This document shows, one piece after another, positions 1-9,162 of a DNA stretch of 54,894 nt. The stretch is taken from the NCBI RefSeq assembly GCF_902859745.1, contig NZ_CADIJW010000038.1:1-54894 (forward strand), written 5' to 3'. How positions within the stretch are numbered: position 1 is the first letter of the stretch; each line of letters opens with the position of its first letter. The DNA is from Achromobacter dolens (GTDB lineage: Bacteria > Pseudomonadota > Gammaproteobacteria > Burkholderiales > Burkholderiaceae_B). The translations under genes were made by a program, and so were the position numbers. The notes under the pieces are model-generated. The model ran no database searches, had not been told where the DNA came from, and saw only the letters and a program-made list of their open reading frames with translations.

Positions 1-55
1 GGTCTGCCGGAATCGACGGCAACTCGCGCAGGGGAAGTCTCTTCTTTGTGGCCAT
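1..55 (-). CDS. 5' end of an unidentified gene (partial)
   Basis: Reading leftward from an ATG at 55-53, an open frame of 18 codons (MATKKRLPLRELPSIPAD) runs off the window edge. A good Shine-Dalgarno sequence (AAGGAG, seven bases before the ATG) lies at about 63-68, so this looks like a genuine gene start. The fragment is basic at its N-terminus and too short to assign to a family. It has the same orientation as the monooxygenase genes beginning at 662, but more than 600 bases separate them, so it is probably a separate unit. Confidence 0.55.
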   Translation of the reverse strand, partial: MATKKRLPLRELPSIPAD

Positions 56-363
56 ACACATGCTCCTTGAGCGGTATGTTAGGCCTCAAACACAAAATTT
101 ATGACACTCCCGGAGGGCGCGTCATGCGTAACATGCCGCCGATTCAGCACGAGCAGCCTGGCGGCGTGGGCACATCGCAATCATGCGCCAATGAAACACC
201 GCCCGCACCACGCCTGTTTGTGGTCGGCGCGAGAGGTCGTCACGCGCAACATGTCTGATGCCGCGCCGACCACCACCGCCCCTCCCCCCTGACGTGCGGA
301 ACCATTAGAAAACCGCCCGCCGCCAGCGCGCAGCGCACCCGCAACACGTTCAAATGAACAGAC

Positions 364-397
364 GCCAGTTGTGGCCGCCCGGGCGGCCGCAACTGGC
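364..397. repeat. 34-base near-perfect palindrome
   Basis: The two 17-base halves (364-380 and 381-397) are reverse complements except for one T/G position, which would still pair as a wobble in RNA. The centre is CCCGGG. As transcript it would fold into an almost unbroken hairpin. No T-tract follows, so it is not a standard intrinsic terminator. Confidence 0.8.
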
Positions 398-460
398 AGC
401 CCCGCAGATTCCATTCCCTGCACACAGGTCCAGCAGCGCGGCAAGCCCAGACGCACGCAG

Positions 461-624
461 CCCCTCGGGCGGGCGGACCCGATGGCGGGCAACCTCGATG
501 CGCCCGAGGGAATCCGAAGGCAGCCGCCGGCAGGCGGCAACGAGGATGACGAAGGGGCAGTCCGGAGCGAACGCTCCGGACCGCAATCGTGGGCGCCCGC
601 CATCGGGTCCGCCCGCCCGAGGGG
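461..624. repeat. Structured repeat bounded by 30-base inverted copies
   Basis: Bases 461-490 and 595-624 are perfect 30-base reverse complements. The enclosed 104 bases contain a 9-base-stem hairpin with an AA centre (561-580) and a smaller CCGCC/GGCGG hairpin near 520. The folded form would be a long stem carrying secondary stem-loops, like a REP/BIME-type or MITE-like intergenic element. No transposase, target-site duplication or second copy is visible here, so its class is inferred. Confidence 0.7.
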
Positions 625-661
625 CGACCTACGAAGATCAAACTCACCCGCCAAAAAAAAC

Positions 662-2032
662 CTAAGCCACCACCCGCCGATACTCCCCAGCAGCATGCCC
701 CCCCGCCAGCAACGCCCGCCCCGCCCCAAACAGCTTCTCCCGCAACGTCCCCTCCGCATAAGCCGTCTTGTACACGCCTCGCTCCTGCAACTCCGGCACC
801 ACCAGATCGACGAAATCCGCGTAGCACTCCGGCGTCACCGTCCGCGCCAGGTTGAAGCCATCGATGTCCGTCTCTTCGACCCACGATGCCAGCTCATCGG
901 CCACCTGCGACGCGCTGCCCACCAGCGCCGGATAGCGTCCGCCCAGCGCCATGTCGGCCAACAGATCCCGCACCGTGCGGTCGGTGCGCGCCACAGTCAG
1001 GTTTTTCACCGCCGACTCGATCGCGTTGTTCTTCACGTAGCGGATCGGTTCGTCCGCCGCATAGCGCGAGAAGTCGATGCCGGTGGAGCTGGCGTAGTGG
1101 GCCAGGCCGGCTTCCGGATTGGCATAGCGCAGGTACTCCGCGTGCTTCTCGCGCGCCTCGGCCTCGGTGCGGCCCACCACCGCCGTCACGCCCATGAAGA
1201 ACTTGATGTCGCGCGGATCCCGGCCCTCGCGCGCCACCGACTCGCGCACGCCCGCCACCAGCTTGCGCAGGCCTTCCTTGGTCTGGCTCGACACGAACAC
1301 GCATTCGGCGTGGCGGGCCGCGAAGGCCTGGCCGCGGCCCGAGGAGCCCGCCTGGTACAGCACCGGCGTGCGCTGGCGCGACGGTTCCGAAAGATGGTAG
1401 CCCTGGACCTTGTAGTACTTGCCTTCGTGATCGATGCGCCGCACGGCGGCCGGGTCCGCGTAGACACGCGCGCGCCGGTCGGCGCGCACCGCGTCGTCGT
1501 CCCAGCTCCCCTCCCACAGCTTGTAGGCCACTTCCAGGAACTCGTCGGCACGGTCGTAGCGCTCGTCGTGCGCGATCTGTTCGGACAGGCCCATGGCGCG
1601 CGCCGCGCTTTCCAGGTAGCCGGTGACGATGTTCCAGCCGATGCGGCCGTCGGTCAGGTGGTCCAGCGTCGAGAAGCGGCGCGCCAGGAGGTACGGCGCC
1701 TCGTAGGTCAGGTTCACCGTCACGCCGAAGCCCAGGTGGCGGGTCGCGGCGGCCATGGCGGAGACGGTCAGCAGCGGGTCGTTGACCGGCAGCTGGATCG
1801 ACTCGCGCAGCGTCAGGTCGGCCGAGTCCTGGTACACGTCGTAGACGCCAACGATATCGGCCAGGAACAGGCCGTCGAACAGGCCGCGCTCCAGCAGGCG
1901 CGCCAGGTCGGTCCAGTAGTCCAGCGTCTTGTACTGCGTCGAGGTATCGCGCGGGTGGGTCCACAGGCCGTGGTTGATGTGGCCGACGCAGTTCATGTTG
2001 AACGCGTTCAGGAGGATCTGCTTTTTCGCCAT
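662..2032 (-). CDS. LLM-class FMN-dependent monooxygenase (NtaA/SnaA/DszA family)
   Basis: A 457-residue protein of the flavin-dependent, luciferase-like monooxygenase class, in the nitrilotriacetate/pristinamycin/dibenzothiophene-sulfone branch. These two-component enzymes use FMNH2 from a separate reductase to oxidise C-N or C-S bonded substrates. Family signatures include the N-terminal LNAFNMN stretch, GLWTHPRDT, GLFLADIVGVYD and the central TGYLESAARA. Length is typical. The ATG at 2032 is chosen because it precedes the conserved start; an in-frame TTG at 2056 overlaps the upstream stop and is less likely. It is the third gene of a minus-strand unit with two SfnB/DszC-like genes, which points to organosulfur use. 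No flavin reductase gene is nearby, and the substrate is unknown. Confidence 0.9.
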   Translation of the reverse strand: MAKKQILLNAFNMNCVGHINHGLWTHPRDTSTQYKTLDYWTDLARLLERGLFDGLFLADIVGVYDVYQDSADLTLRESIQLPVNDPLLTVSAMAAATRHLGFGVTVNLTYEAPYLLARRFSTLDHLTDGRIGWNIVTGYLESAARAMGLSEQIAHDERYDRADEFLEVAYKLWEGSWDDDAVRADRRARVYADPAAVRRIDHEGKYYKVQGYHLSEPSRQRTPVLYQAGSSGRGQAFAARHAECVFVSSQTKEGLRKLVAGVRESVAREGRDPRDIKFFMGVTAVVGRTEAEAREKHAEYLRYANPEAGLAHYASSTGIDFSRYAADEPIRYVKNNAIESAVKNLTVARTDRTVRDLLADMALGGRYPALVGSASQVADELASWVEETDIDGFNLARTVTPECYADFVDLVVPELQERGVYKTAYAEGTLREKLFGAGRALLAGGHAAGEYRRVVA

Positions 2033-2052
2033 GGCGTGCCGTTCCGAGGAAA

Positions 2053-3270
2053 TCAAGTGGTGCCGACGCGGCCGGGCGCGGCGTCGTTCAGGTAGTAGTT
2101 GCCGACCGCGTGGCGCTTCCAGCGCACCGGATCGTGCAGCGTGTGGGTGCGGGCATTGCGCCAGTGGCGGTCAAGATTGAGTTGATCGAGCGTGGCTTGC
2201 GTGCCCGCCAGCTCGAACAGCTTGGTGCCGGCGGCCAGGGCCGATTCCGTGGTCAGGGCGCGGGCCTCGGCCACGGCGATGGCGGCGGCCGCCACCAGAT
2301 GCGGCTGCGGATCGGCGGTGGCGACGTCGAGGATGCGGCCGGCGCGCGCTACCAACGCGCGGGCGGCGTCCAGGCGGATCGACAGGCGGCCGAACTCGCT
2401 GATGGTCAATGGATCATCGGCGGCGCGCTCGACGCCCGCGTCGATCCATGGCCGCGAACGCTCCCGCACGAAATCCAGCGCATCGGCCAGGGCGGCCTGG
2501 CCGATGCCCAGGTCAATGGCCGCATGGATGATCTGCGCCAGCGGCTTGATGGTGTTGGGCGGCGCGGAAGGGTCGACCAGCACCATCACGTCCTCGTCCG
2601 GCACCGCCACGTCCTGGAACAGCACCGTGCCGCTGCCGGTCACGCGTTGGCCGAAGCCCGACCAGTCGTCGATCACCTCCACCCCGGGGCTGTCGCGGCG
2701 CACGAAGGCGAGCCGCTGCAGGCCATCCTCGCCCACGGTCGCGGTGGGAATCCATTGCGCGTAAAGCGCGCCGGTGCAATAGAACTTGCTGCCGTTGATG
2801 CGCCAGCCGCCGCGGCCATCGGCCGACAATCTCGTGCGGCGCTCGGCGGCGGTGCGCGTGCCGATCTCGGCCAGCGCGTTGCCAAAGCGTTCGCCCGCCA
2901 GGGCGCGGGCGTAAAAGCGGCGCTGCTGGTCGGCATTGCCGTTGACCCGCAGCACCTCCAGCGCGTAGTAATGGTTCTGCGGGATCTGCCCGAGCGAGCC
3001 GTCGGCGCCCGAGATGATCGCGGTGACCTCGGCCAGCGTCACCCGCGACACGCCGGCGCCGCCGTGCTCGCGCGGCACCGTGATGCCCCACAGGCCGGAC
3101 TGCGAATAGCGCTCCAGTTCGGGCAGCGGCAGGCGCCGCTCGCGGTCGCGCACGGCGGCGTCGCGGGCGAAGTCCGCGGCCAGTTCACGCGCGACCGCGA
3201 TCGCTTGCGCGTCGCTGTCGATGATCGCGGCGCGCCGCGGCGCCAGGGTCGAGATGGCGAGTTCGGTCAT
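2053..3270 (-). CDS. SfnB/DszC-like flavoprotein monooxygenase (acyl-CoA dehydrogenase fold), copy 1
   Basis: A 405-residue protein of the acyl-CoA dehydrogenase superfamily, closest to the SfnB/DszC group of FMNH2-dependent monooxygenases linked to sulfur acquisition. Family marks are GITVPREHGGAGVS near residue 62, SLGQIPQNHYYALE, the GSKFYCTGALYAQWIP strand, DDWSGFGQRVTGSGTV, and the C-terminal HWRNARTHTLHDPVRWK motif typical of this subgroup. It begins four bases after its paralogue (3275-4516) ends and is followed 20 bases later by the LLM monooxygenase, so the three are almost certainly co-transcribed. Substrate is not deducible; a sulfone or sulfonate is an inference from the family. 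Confidence 0.88.
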   Translation of the reverse strand: MTELAISTLAPRRAAIIDSDAQAIAVARELAADFARDAAVRDRERRLPLPELERYSQSGLWGITVPREHGGAGVSRVTLAEVTAIISGADGSLGQIPQNHYYALEVLRVNGNADQQRRFYARALAGERFGNALAEIGTRTAAERRTRLSADGRGGWRINGSKFYCTGALYAQWIPTATVGEDGLQRLAFVRRDSPGVEVIDDWSGFGQRVTGSGTVLFQDVAVPDEDVMVLVDPSAPPNTIKPLAQIIHAAIDLGIGQAALADALDFVRERSRPWIDAGVERAADDPLTISEFGRLSIRLDAARALVARAGRILDVATADPQPHLVAAAAIAVAEARALTTESALAAGTKLFELAGTQATLDQLNLDRHWRNARTHTLHDPVRWKRHAVGNYYLNDAAPGRVGTT

Positions 3271-3274
3271 GGCA

Positions 3275-4516
3275 TCAGATCCAGGAATGGCGGTTGGGGC
3301 GGCGCCCGTTCAACAGGTAATTGCCGACCGCGTGGTATTTCCAGCGCACCGGATCGTGCAAGGTATGAGTCCGGGCGTTGCGCCAATGGCGGTCCAGGTT
3401 GAACTCCGCCAGCGAGGCTCGGGCGCCGGACAGTTCGAACAGCGTCTCGCTGGCCACCAGGGCGATTTCCGTGGTCAACGCCTTGGCCCGCGCCACCGCG
3501 ATCGACGCGGCGGCCACGTCGTCGGCATCCAGCGCGCGCGGGGTGGCCTCGTCCAGGTGCGCCGCGGCTTCGGCCAGCACCGCCTGCGCCGCGTGCAGGT
3601 CGATGAACAGCCGGCCGACGTCGCCGATCACGTAGGGATCCTGCGTAGCGCGTTCGACGCCGGCCTCGGCCCAGGGCCGGGCGCGCTCGCGCAGGAACTT
3701 GACAGTGTCGTTCAGGGCCGCTTCGGCGATGCCGGCGTCGATGGCGGCCTGCATCAGTTGCGCGAACGGGCCCTGCAAGGCTGGCGCTTCCTGCACTCGC
3801 CAGGCGGGCAGCACGCTGTCCGCCTCGACCCGCACGTTGTCCAGCAGCACCGTGCCGCTGGCGGTGGTGCGCTGGCCAAAGCTGGACCAGTCGTCCACCA
3901 CCGTCAGGCCGGCGGCGTCCCGTTCCAGCAACACCGTCACCAGGCGGCCTTCGGTGTCCAGCGCCTTGGTGGGAATCCAGTGCGCATACAGCGCGCCAGT
4001 GGAATAGAACTTGCGCCCGGACAGGCGATAGCCGTCGCCATCGGCCACCAGCCGCGCCTGCACGTCACGCGCATGGCGGGTGTGGCGCTCGGGCCCGGCA
4101 TTGCCCAGCCTGCGGCCGGCCAGCACGCCCTCGTAGTAGCGCCGCTTCTGCCCCGGCGTGCCGACCTGCCGCAGCAGGTTGAGCGAGCCGAAATGGTTCT
4201 GCGGAATCTGGCCCAGCGACGGATCGGCCGCGCTGAGGATGCGGAACACGTCCGCCAGCGTCACGTGCGACACCTGGGCGCCACCGTACTCGCGCGGCAC
4301 GGTGATGCCCCCCAGGCCGCTGGCCGAATAGCGCTCGATCTCGCGCCAAGGCAGGCTGCGGGTCTGGTCGCGGTGCGCCGCGCCCTGGGCGAAATCGGCG
4401 GCGAGGATGCGCGCGGCGTCGATGGCTTCGGCGTCATCGCGAATGCGGGCGGCGGGCACGACGCGCGGCGCGTCGTCATCATCGATGGGCTGGGAAGAAC
4501 TCGCGGCTTGCGGCAT
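3275..4516 (-). CDS. SfnB/DszC-like flavoprotein monooxygenase, copy 2
   Basis: A 413-residue paralogue of the next gene, sharing GITVPREYGGAQVSHVTL, SLGQIPQNHF, GRKFYSTGALYAHWIPT, DDWSSFGQRTTASGTVLL and the C-terminal RNARTHTLHDPVRWKYH block. It has a longer acidic N-terminus (QPIDDDDAPR). The ATG at 4516 is preferred because the upstream extension is not family-like, although no clear Shine-Dalgarno sequence precedes it. It is probably the first gene of the minus-strand unit, with its promoter in the 228-base divergent gap shared with the ferritin-like gene. Tandem duplication from one ancestor is likely. Role inferred: oxygenation step in use of a sulfur compound. Confidence 0.87.
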   Translation of the reverse strand: MPQAASSSQPIDDDDAPRVVPAARIRDDAEAIDAARILAADFAQGAAHRDQTRSLPWREIERYSASGLGGITVPREYGGAQVSHVTLADVFRILSAADPSLGQIPQNHFGSLNLLRQVGTPGQKRRYYEGVLAGRRLGNAGPERHTRHARDVQARLVADGDGYRLSGRKFYSTGALYAHWIPTKALDTEGRLVTVLLERDAAGLTVVDDWSSFGQRTTASGTVLLDNVRVEADSVLPAWRVQEAPALQGPFAQLMQAAIDAGIAEAALNDTVKFLRERARPWAEAGVERATQDPYVIGDVGRLFIDLHAAQAVLAEAAAHLDEATPRALDADDVAAASIAVARAKALTTEIALVASETLFELSGARASLAEFNLDRHWRNARTHTLHDPVRWKYHAVGNYLLNGRRPNRHSWI

Positions 4517-4744
4517 GGAAGGGTGCGCACGAAGGGGAAAAGAACAGCCTATCGACGCGCCGCGACGCACGGAAGGACGGATTTCTCATGCGGATATTTG
4601 GAATCGGTATATGCGACGCGATCGCACCATGCGCCTCTATTAGCGATCCGCGAGCCGGCATATCCAAATCACGAAAGAGTGTTTGCGGCGCGCTTCGGCG
4701 CTTGCTTAGAGTCGAGCTTTTCCTCGAACGCCCCGCGCCGCCCC

Positions 4745-5572
4745 ATGCCCGAACTGGATCTGCCCATTGCCCTGGACTACGACGGCGCCCTGGAAGCGCG
4801 CCTGTTCGACGACATCCGCCTGGCGGTGGCCCCCAACATTCCCGCCGCGCGCAACGACCCGCCGCGCGACCTGGCCAGCGCCGAGGAACGGCGCGCGGCC
4901 GGCGAGTACGCCGTCTGGAACACCGTGCACGACCTGTTCATCACGCAGGTCGCGGCGCACGCCATCGCCGGCCTGTTCCGCGACGACACCGAGTTCCAGT
5001 TCGCGCTGGCGCGCCAACTTGGCGATGACGCGGCCCATGCGGAGTTCTCGCTGGCGCGGGCCACCCTGCTGCTGGGCCGCGATGTCAGGCCCGAGGTCGA
5101 GCAGGGCGTGCGCGACGCCTGGGACCTGGTTGGCGGCTTCGCCCTGCGCAACTGGCAGAACTTCCTGGCCTGGCAGTTCCACTACGAGCACTACATCCTG
5201 GCACGGCTGTTCGTGAATCGCCGCACCGCGAAGGTGCTGGACTTCGGCCACCGCGAGTTCGGCGAAAACCGCATCCTGCCCGACGAGGAAGCCCACCGCA
5301 TCCGCATCACGCAATGGTGGCTGCGCAAACTGGCCGGCGCCAGCGACAGCGAGCGCCACGACTGGACCGAAGGCCTGGTCCAGGCCGACGAGGACGTACA
5401 GCGCCTGCTCGGCCCCTACCTGCGCGACTCCTGGCAACTGAACCTGCGCGCCACCGGCCTGGACACGCGCAACCACGTGGCGCTGTACGACGCCTGGCGG
5501 CGCGAACTGCTCGCCACCCTGCTGCGCGTGGCGCCCGACGACCTGCCTTCCCTGACCAGCCTGGCCGCCTGA
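4745..5572 (+). CDS. Ferritin-like helical protein, possible diiron enzyme
   Basis: A 275-residue all-helical protein I cannot name. Spacing of possible metal ligands fits a ferritin-like four-helix bundle: E54 in the first helix, D95-x-x-H98 (DDAAHAEF), E148 in a helix with YEHY, and E181-x-x-H184 (DEEAHRIR). The second helix has Asp where Glu is usual. The gene sits 34 bases before an ABC importer operon and is divergent from the SfnB-like genes, so it may process or sense the same substrate. The ATG at 4745 is chosen because coding character begins there; no strong Shine-Dalgarno sequence is seen. Diiron chemistry is inference from the ligand pattern. Confidence 0.7.
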   Translation: MPELDLPIALDYDGALEARLFDDIRLAVAPNIPAARNDPPRDLASAEERRAAGEYAVWNTVHDLFITQVAAHAIAGLFRDDTEFQFALARQLGDDAAHAEFSLARATLLLGRDVRPEVEQGVRDAWDLVGGFALRNWQNFLAWQFHYEHYILARLFVNRRTAKVLDFGHREFGENRILPDEEAHRIRITQWWLRKLAGASDSERHDWTEGLVQADEDVQRLLGPYLRDSWQLNLRATGLDTRNHVALYDAWRRELLATLLRVAPDDLPSLTSLAA

Positions 5573-5606
5573 CGCGGCCGCTCCCCTTACGACCGAAGGA
5601 ATCCGC

Positions 5607-7295
5607 ATGACCCAGCCCTTGCCCCCGGCGCACGAGACCGACGCGCCGCAGGATACCGTCAACCCCTTGCGCCGCTGGCTGATGGGCGCCGGCGCGCTGA
5701 TGGGCGTCGGCGCCCTCTTTCCCAACGTGATCATGGCGCCCGCCCATGCCGACACGCAGAGCCTGCCGAACACGCTGGACGGCGCGGTCAAGGGCGGCGT
5801 GCTGAACGCGGTGGTGCACCCCGAGCCGCCCACGCTGGCTTTCTACCTGAACTCATCCACCCCTACCGGCGCGGTCGCGAGCAAGATCTTCGACGGCCTG
5901 GTGGAATACGGCCCCGACCTGAAGCCGCGTCCGGTCCTGGCGGAAAGCTGGAGCGTATCGGAAGACGGCAAGACCCTCACCTTCAAGCTGCGGCAGGGCG
6001 TGCTGTGGCACGACGGCAAGCCGTTCACTGCCGCCGACGTGAAATGGTCGGCCGAAGAGGTCTGGCTCAAGCACGCGCCCAGCGCGCGCCGCGTGTTCCA
6101 GTACCTGCAGCGGATCGAGACGCCCGACGACCACACCGTGGTGCTGCACCTGTCGCAGCCCACCCCGGTGGCGCTCAATGCCATCGACTCGCTGGGCGCG
6201 CCGATCCTGCCGCGCCACCTGTTAGAAGGCACCGACATCCAGAACAATCCGTACAACAACAAACCGGTGGGCACCGGGCCGTTCGTCTTCAAGGAATGGA
6301 ATCGCGGCAACTACATCGTGCTCGAGCGCAACGAGCGCTATTGGCAGCCGGAGCGCCCGTTCCTGGACCGCATCGTCTGGAAGATCGTGCCCGACGTCTC
6401 CGGCCGCGCAACGGCGCTGGAGACGGGCGCGGTCTCGTATGGCGAGCGCAATCCGGTCGCCTTCACCGACGCCACCCGGCTCGCCAAACTGCCCAAGCTG
6501 GCGGTGGACACCGCCGGCTACAACGGCTTCGCGGCCTGGCTATGGCTGGAAGCCAACCTGCGCGACCCGATCCTGTCGAACCTCAAGGTGCGCCAGGCCA
6601 TTGCGCACGCCGTCAACAAGCAGGCGCTGGTCAAGACCGTGTGGAACGGCTATGCCGAGCCCTTCGTCAGCCCGGTGCCGTCGCTGGTCAAGCCTTATCA
6701 CAACCCAAACGTGCAGCAGTATCCCTACGACCCGGCGCTGGCCGAGAAACTGCTGGACGAGGCCGGCTACCCGCGCGGCGCCGGCGGCTGGCGCTTCGCG
6801 CTGACGCACGACTACATCCCGTTCGGCGACGACTATCGCCGCACCGGCGAATTCGTGCGGCAGGCGCTGCGCAAGATCGGCATCGACGTGACGCTGCGCG
6901 GCCTGGACCTGGCCACCTGGACGCGCAACGTCTTCACCGACTACAACTTCCAGCTCATCAGTTCGTGGGGCACGGTATTGATCGACCCGCAACTGGGCGT
7001 GGAGACGCGCTACTGGAGCAAGGCGGAGGCGCGCGGCACCCCCTGGTACAACGTGTCCGGCTACAAGGATCCCGACATGGACCGCGTCATCGAGGCGGCC
7101 CAGGTCGAGACCGATCCACAGAAGCGCATCGAACACTACAACGAGCTGCAACGGCTGGCGCAGCGCGACCTGCCGCTGATCGGCCTGTTCGAGTTCCGCT
7201 GGTTCGGCGTGTGGGACAAGCAGTTGCGCAACGTGACCGACGCCTCGTCGCACTCGCGCAACAACTTCGCCCACGTCTGGCTCGGCAAGGCCTGA
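5607..7295 (+). CDS. ABC transporter substrate-binding protein, family 5 (peptide/opine type)
   Basis: A 562-residue periplasmic binding protein of the DppA/OppA class (SBP_bac_5). It shows an N-terminal export signal with adjacent arginines (LRRWLMGAGALMGVG, a possible Tat signal), then GGVLNAVVHPEPPTLAF, the family hallmark KTLTFKLRQGVLWHDGKPFTAADV and a VGTGPFVFKEW block. Length is normal. AAGGAA five bases before the ATG supports the start. It is followed within 12 bases by the two permeases. Family 5 proteins bind peptides, nickel chelates, opines and sulfur compounds such as glutathione; here the neighbouring monooxygenases suggest a sulfur-containing ligand. Confidence 0.92.
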   Translation: MTQPLPPAHETDAPQDTVNPLRRWLMGAGALMGVGALFPNVIMAPAHADTQSLPNTLDGAVKGGVLNAVVHPEPPTLAFYLNSSTPTGAVASKIFDGLVEYGPDLKPRPVLAESWSVSEDGKTLTFKLRQGVLWHDGKPFTAADVKWSAEEVWLKHAPSARRVFQYLQRIETPDDHTVVLHLSQPTPVALNAIDSLGAPILPRHLLEGTDIQNNPYNNKPVGTGPFVFKEWNRGNYIVLERNERYWQPERPFLDRIVWKIVPDVSGRATALETGAVSYGERNPVAFTDATRLAKLPKLAVDTAGYNGFAAWLWLEANLRDPILSNLKVRQAIAHAVNKQALVKTVWNGYAEPFVSPVPSLVKPYHNPNVQQYPYDPALAEKLLDEAGYPRGAGGWRFALTHDYIPFGDDYRRTGEFVRQALRKIGIDVTLRGLDLATWTRNVFTDYNFQLISSWGTVLIDPQLGVETRYWSKAEARGTPWYNVSGYKDPDMDRVIEAAQVETDPQKRIEHYNELQRLAQRDLPLIGLFEFRWFGVWDKQLRNVTDASSHSRNNFAHVWLGKA

Positions 7296-7307
7296 GGGGC
7301 CGGCGAT

Positions 7308-8285
7308 ATGCTTGCGCGCCTGCCCCGTCCCGCCCGCTACCTGCTGCAGATCCTGTTCGTGGTGGCCGCCACGGGGGTCGCCAATTTCTTCCTGCTCAAG
7401 CTGGTGCCGGGCGACCTGGTGGACGTGATCGCCGCCGAGAACAGCGGCATCACTCCTGCCCACGTGGCCGAGCTGCGCCAGGCCTACGGCCTGGACCGGG
7501 GCCTGCTGGCGCAGCTCGGCTATTACCTTAAGAGCCTGGCTTCGCTGGACCTGGGCTATTCGTTCCGCTATGGCGAACCGGTGGCCGACCTGATCTTCGG
7601 CCGCCTGCCGGCCACCCTGGCGCTGATCGGCACCGGTCTGGCCTTGTCGGTGGCATTGGGGGTGCTGCTGGGCGTGCTGGCGGCGCGGCGGCCGCACGGG
7701 CTGCTGGACACGCTGCTGTCCGGCCTGGCCACGGCGGGTTATTCGGCGCCGATGTTCTGGACGGCGTTGATGCTGATCGTCGGCTTTGGCGTGCACCTGG
7801 ACTGGCTGCCGGTCGGCGGCATCCGCGACGTCGGCGCCGCCCATACCGGCGGCGCGCTGTGGCTGGACTACGCGCGGCACCTGGTGCTGCCGGTGGCCAC
7901 GGTGGCGATCTACTACGTCGCCATCTACGCGCGGCTGTCGCGCGCGTCCATGATCGAGACGCTGCAGGAAGACTACATCCGCACCGCCCGCGCCCGCGGC
8001 AATGGGGAGGGCCGGGTGATCTGGCGCCACGCGCTGCGCAACGCCATCCTGCCGGTGGTCACCATGCTCGGCCTGCAGAGCAGCGCGCTGCTGGGCGGCA
8101 GCATCGTGGTCGAGACCGTGTTTGCCTGGCCCGGCCTGGGCCAGCTTTCGTTCGAGGCCATCGCCAGCCGCGACGTCAACCTGCTGCTGGGCATCCTGCT
8201 GATGAGCGCGGCGTTGGTGGCGGTGATGAACATCGCCGTGGATGCCTGCTACGGCCTGCTCGACCCGCGCGTGAGGAAAGCATGA
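7308..8285 (+). CDS. ABC transporter permease, DppB/OppB type
   Basis: A 325-residue inner-membrane permease with the expected N-terminal transmembrane helix (RYLLQILFVVAATGVANFFL), the VPGDLVDV motif after it, and the binding-protein-dependent transport domain with the EDYIRTARARGNGEGRVIWRHALRN coupling loop that contacts the ATPase. About six membrane segments are visible. Its stop overlaps the next start (ATGA), indicating translational coupling with the DppC-like partner. Confidence 0.92.
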   Translation: MLARLPRPARYLLQILFVVAATGVANFFLLKLVPGDLVDVIAAENSGITPAHVAELRQAYGLDRGLLAQLGYYLKSLASLDLGYSFRYGEPVADLIFGRLPATLALIGTGLALSVALGVLLGVLAARRPHGLLDTLLSGLATAGYSAPMFWTALMLIVGFGVHLDWLPVGGIRDVGAAHTGGALWLDYARHLVLPVATVAIYYVAIYARLSRASMIETLQEDYIRTARARGNGEGRVIWRHALRNAILPVVTMLGLQSSALLGGSIVVETVFAWPGLGQLSFEAIASRDVNLLLGILLMSAALVAVMNIAVDACYGLLDPRVRKA

Positions 8286-9162
8286 AGCACGCCTTGACGT
8301 TCCTGGCGCGCCTGTTGCGGGCGCCTTCCGCCGCCATCGGCGCGGCTGTGCTGGTGTTGCTGGTGGCCGCCGCCGCCACGGCCGGCTGGCTGTATCCGGA
8401 CGACCCGCTGGAAATGGTGGGCGCGCCCTTCACCTGGCCCGGCACCGACGCGGAATTTCCGGCCGGCACCGACCTGATGGGCCGCGACATCCTGGCCGGC
8501 CTGTTCCACGGCGCCCGAGTCTCGCTGCTGGTGGGCGGCGCCTCCGCCGCCATCGCGCTGGCGCTGGGGCTGCTGGTGGGCGCCATCGCCGGCTACGCCG
8601 GGCCGCGCGTGGACGCGGTGCTGATGCGCCTGACCGAGCTGTTCCAGACGGTGCCCTCGTTCCTGCTGGCGATCGTGCTGGTGGCGATCCTCGGGCCTTC
8701 GCTGTCGACCATCATCTTCGCGCTGGGCGTGACTTCCTGGACCGGCATCGCGCGCCTGACGCGCGGCGAGTTCATCTCCCTGCGCCAACGCGAATTCGTG
8801 CGCGCCGCGCAGGCGCTCGGCGCCAGCCACGCCCGCATCATCTTCCGCGAGATCCTGCCCAACGCCCTGCCGCCCATCATCGTGACCACCGCCGTTCTGG
8901 TGGCCAACGCCATCCTGTCCGAAGCCGGCCTGTCGTTCCTCGGCCTGGGCGACCCCAACGTAGTCAGTTGGGGCAGCATGGTGGGCGCCGGGCGCGAGGC
9001 GCTGCGCACCGCCTGGTACATGACCGCCCTGCCGGGCCTGACCATCATGGCGGCCGTGCTGGCCCTGAACCTGCTGAGCGACGCCGTCAACGACGCGCTC
9101 AATCCCAAGCTGCGGCGGCGCGCCGCCGTGGCGCCCGCCGCCCCGCTACCGACTGCCTCCCC

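Larger units (their letters stand above)
56..661. other. Gene-free stretch rich in inverted repeats
   Basis: This 606-base interval holds no frame I accept as a gene. The long frames crossing it on both strands are arginine/alanine/proline-rich and resemble no family. It contains a near-perfect 34-base palindrome (364-397), a pair of 30-base perfect inverted copies (461-490 and 595-624) and short hairpins between them. The first 130 bases are less GC-rich and should hold the promoter of the leftward partial gene. The rest looks like an intergenic repeat element. Confidence 0.6.

Noticed and set aside
181-884. Minus-strand frames of 192 and 214 codons in the first kilobase
   Set aside because: They read through the inverted repeats and are Arg/Gly/Ala/Pro/Trp-rich. 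No ribosome binding site or family resemblance was seen.
371-2095. 574-codon plus-strand frame across the repeat region and the LLM gene
   Set aside because: It is antisense to a clear LLM monooxygenase, is rich in Arg/His/Gln/Val with no domain, and is explained by GC3 bias creating antisense open frames.
4588-4676. Loose inverted similarity (gatatttggaatcggtatat and gcatatccaaatc) in the divergent gap
   Set aside because: Too many mismatches to call an operator; may contain regulatory sites for sulfur genes but cannot be supported by sight.
6540-8030. 496-codon minus-strand frame
   Set aside because: It lies antisense to the ABC binding protein and permease genes and has the His/Gln/Arg/Val composition typical of antisense shadows in this genome.
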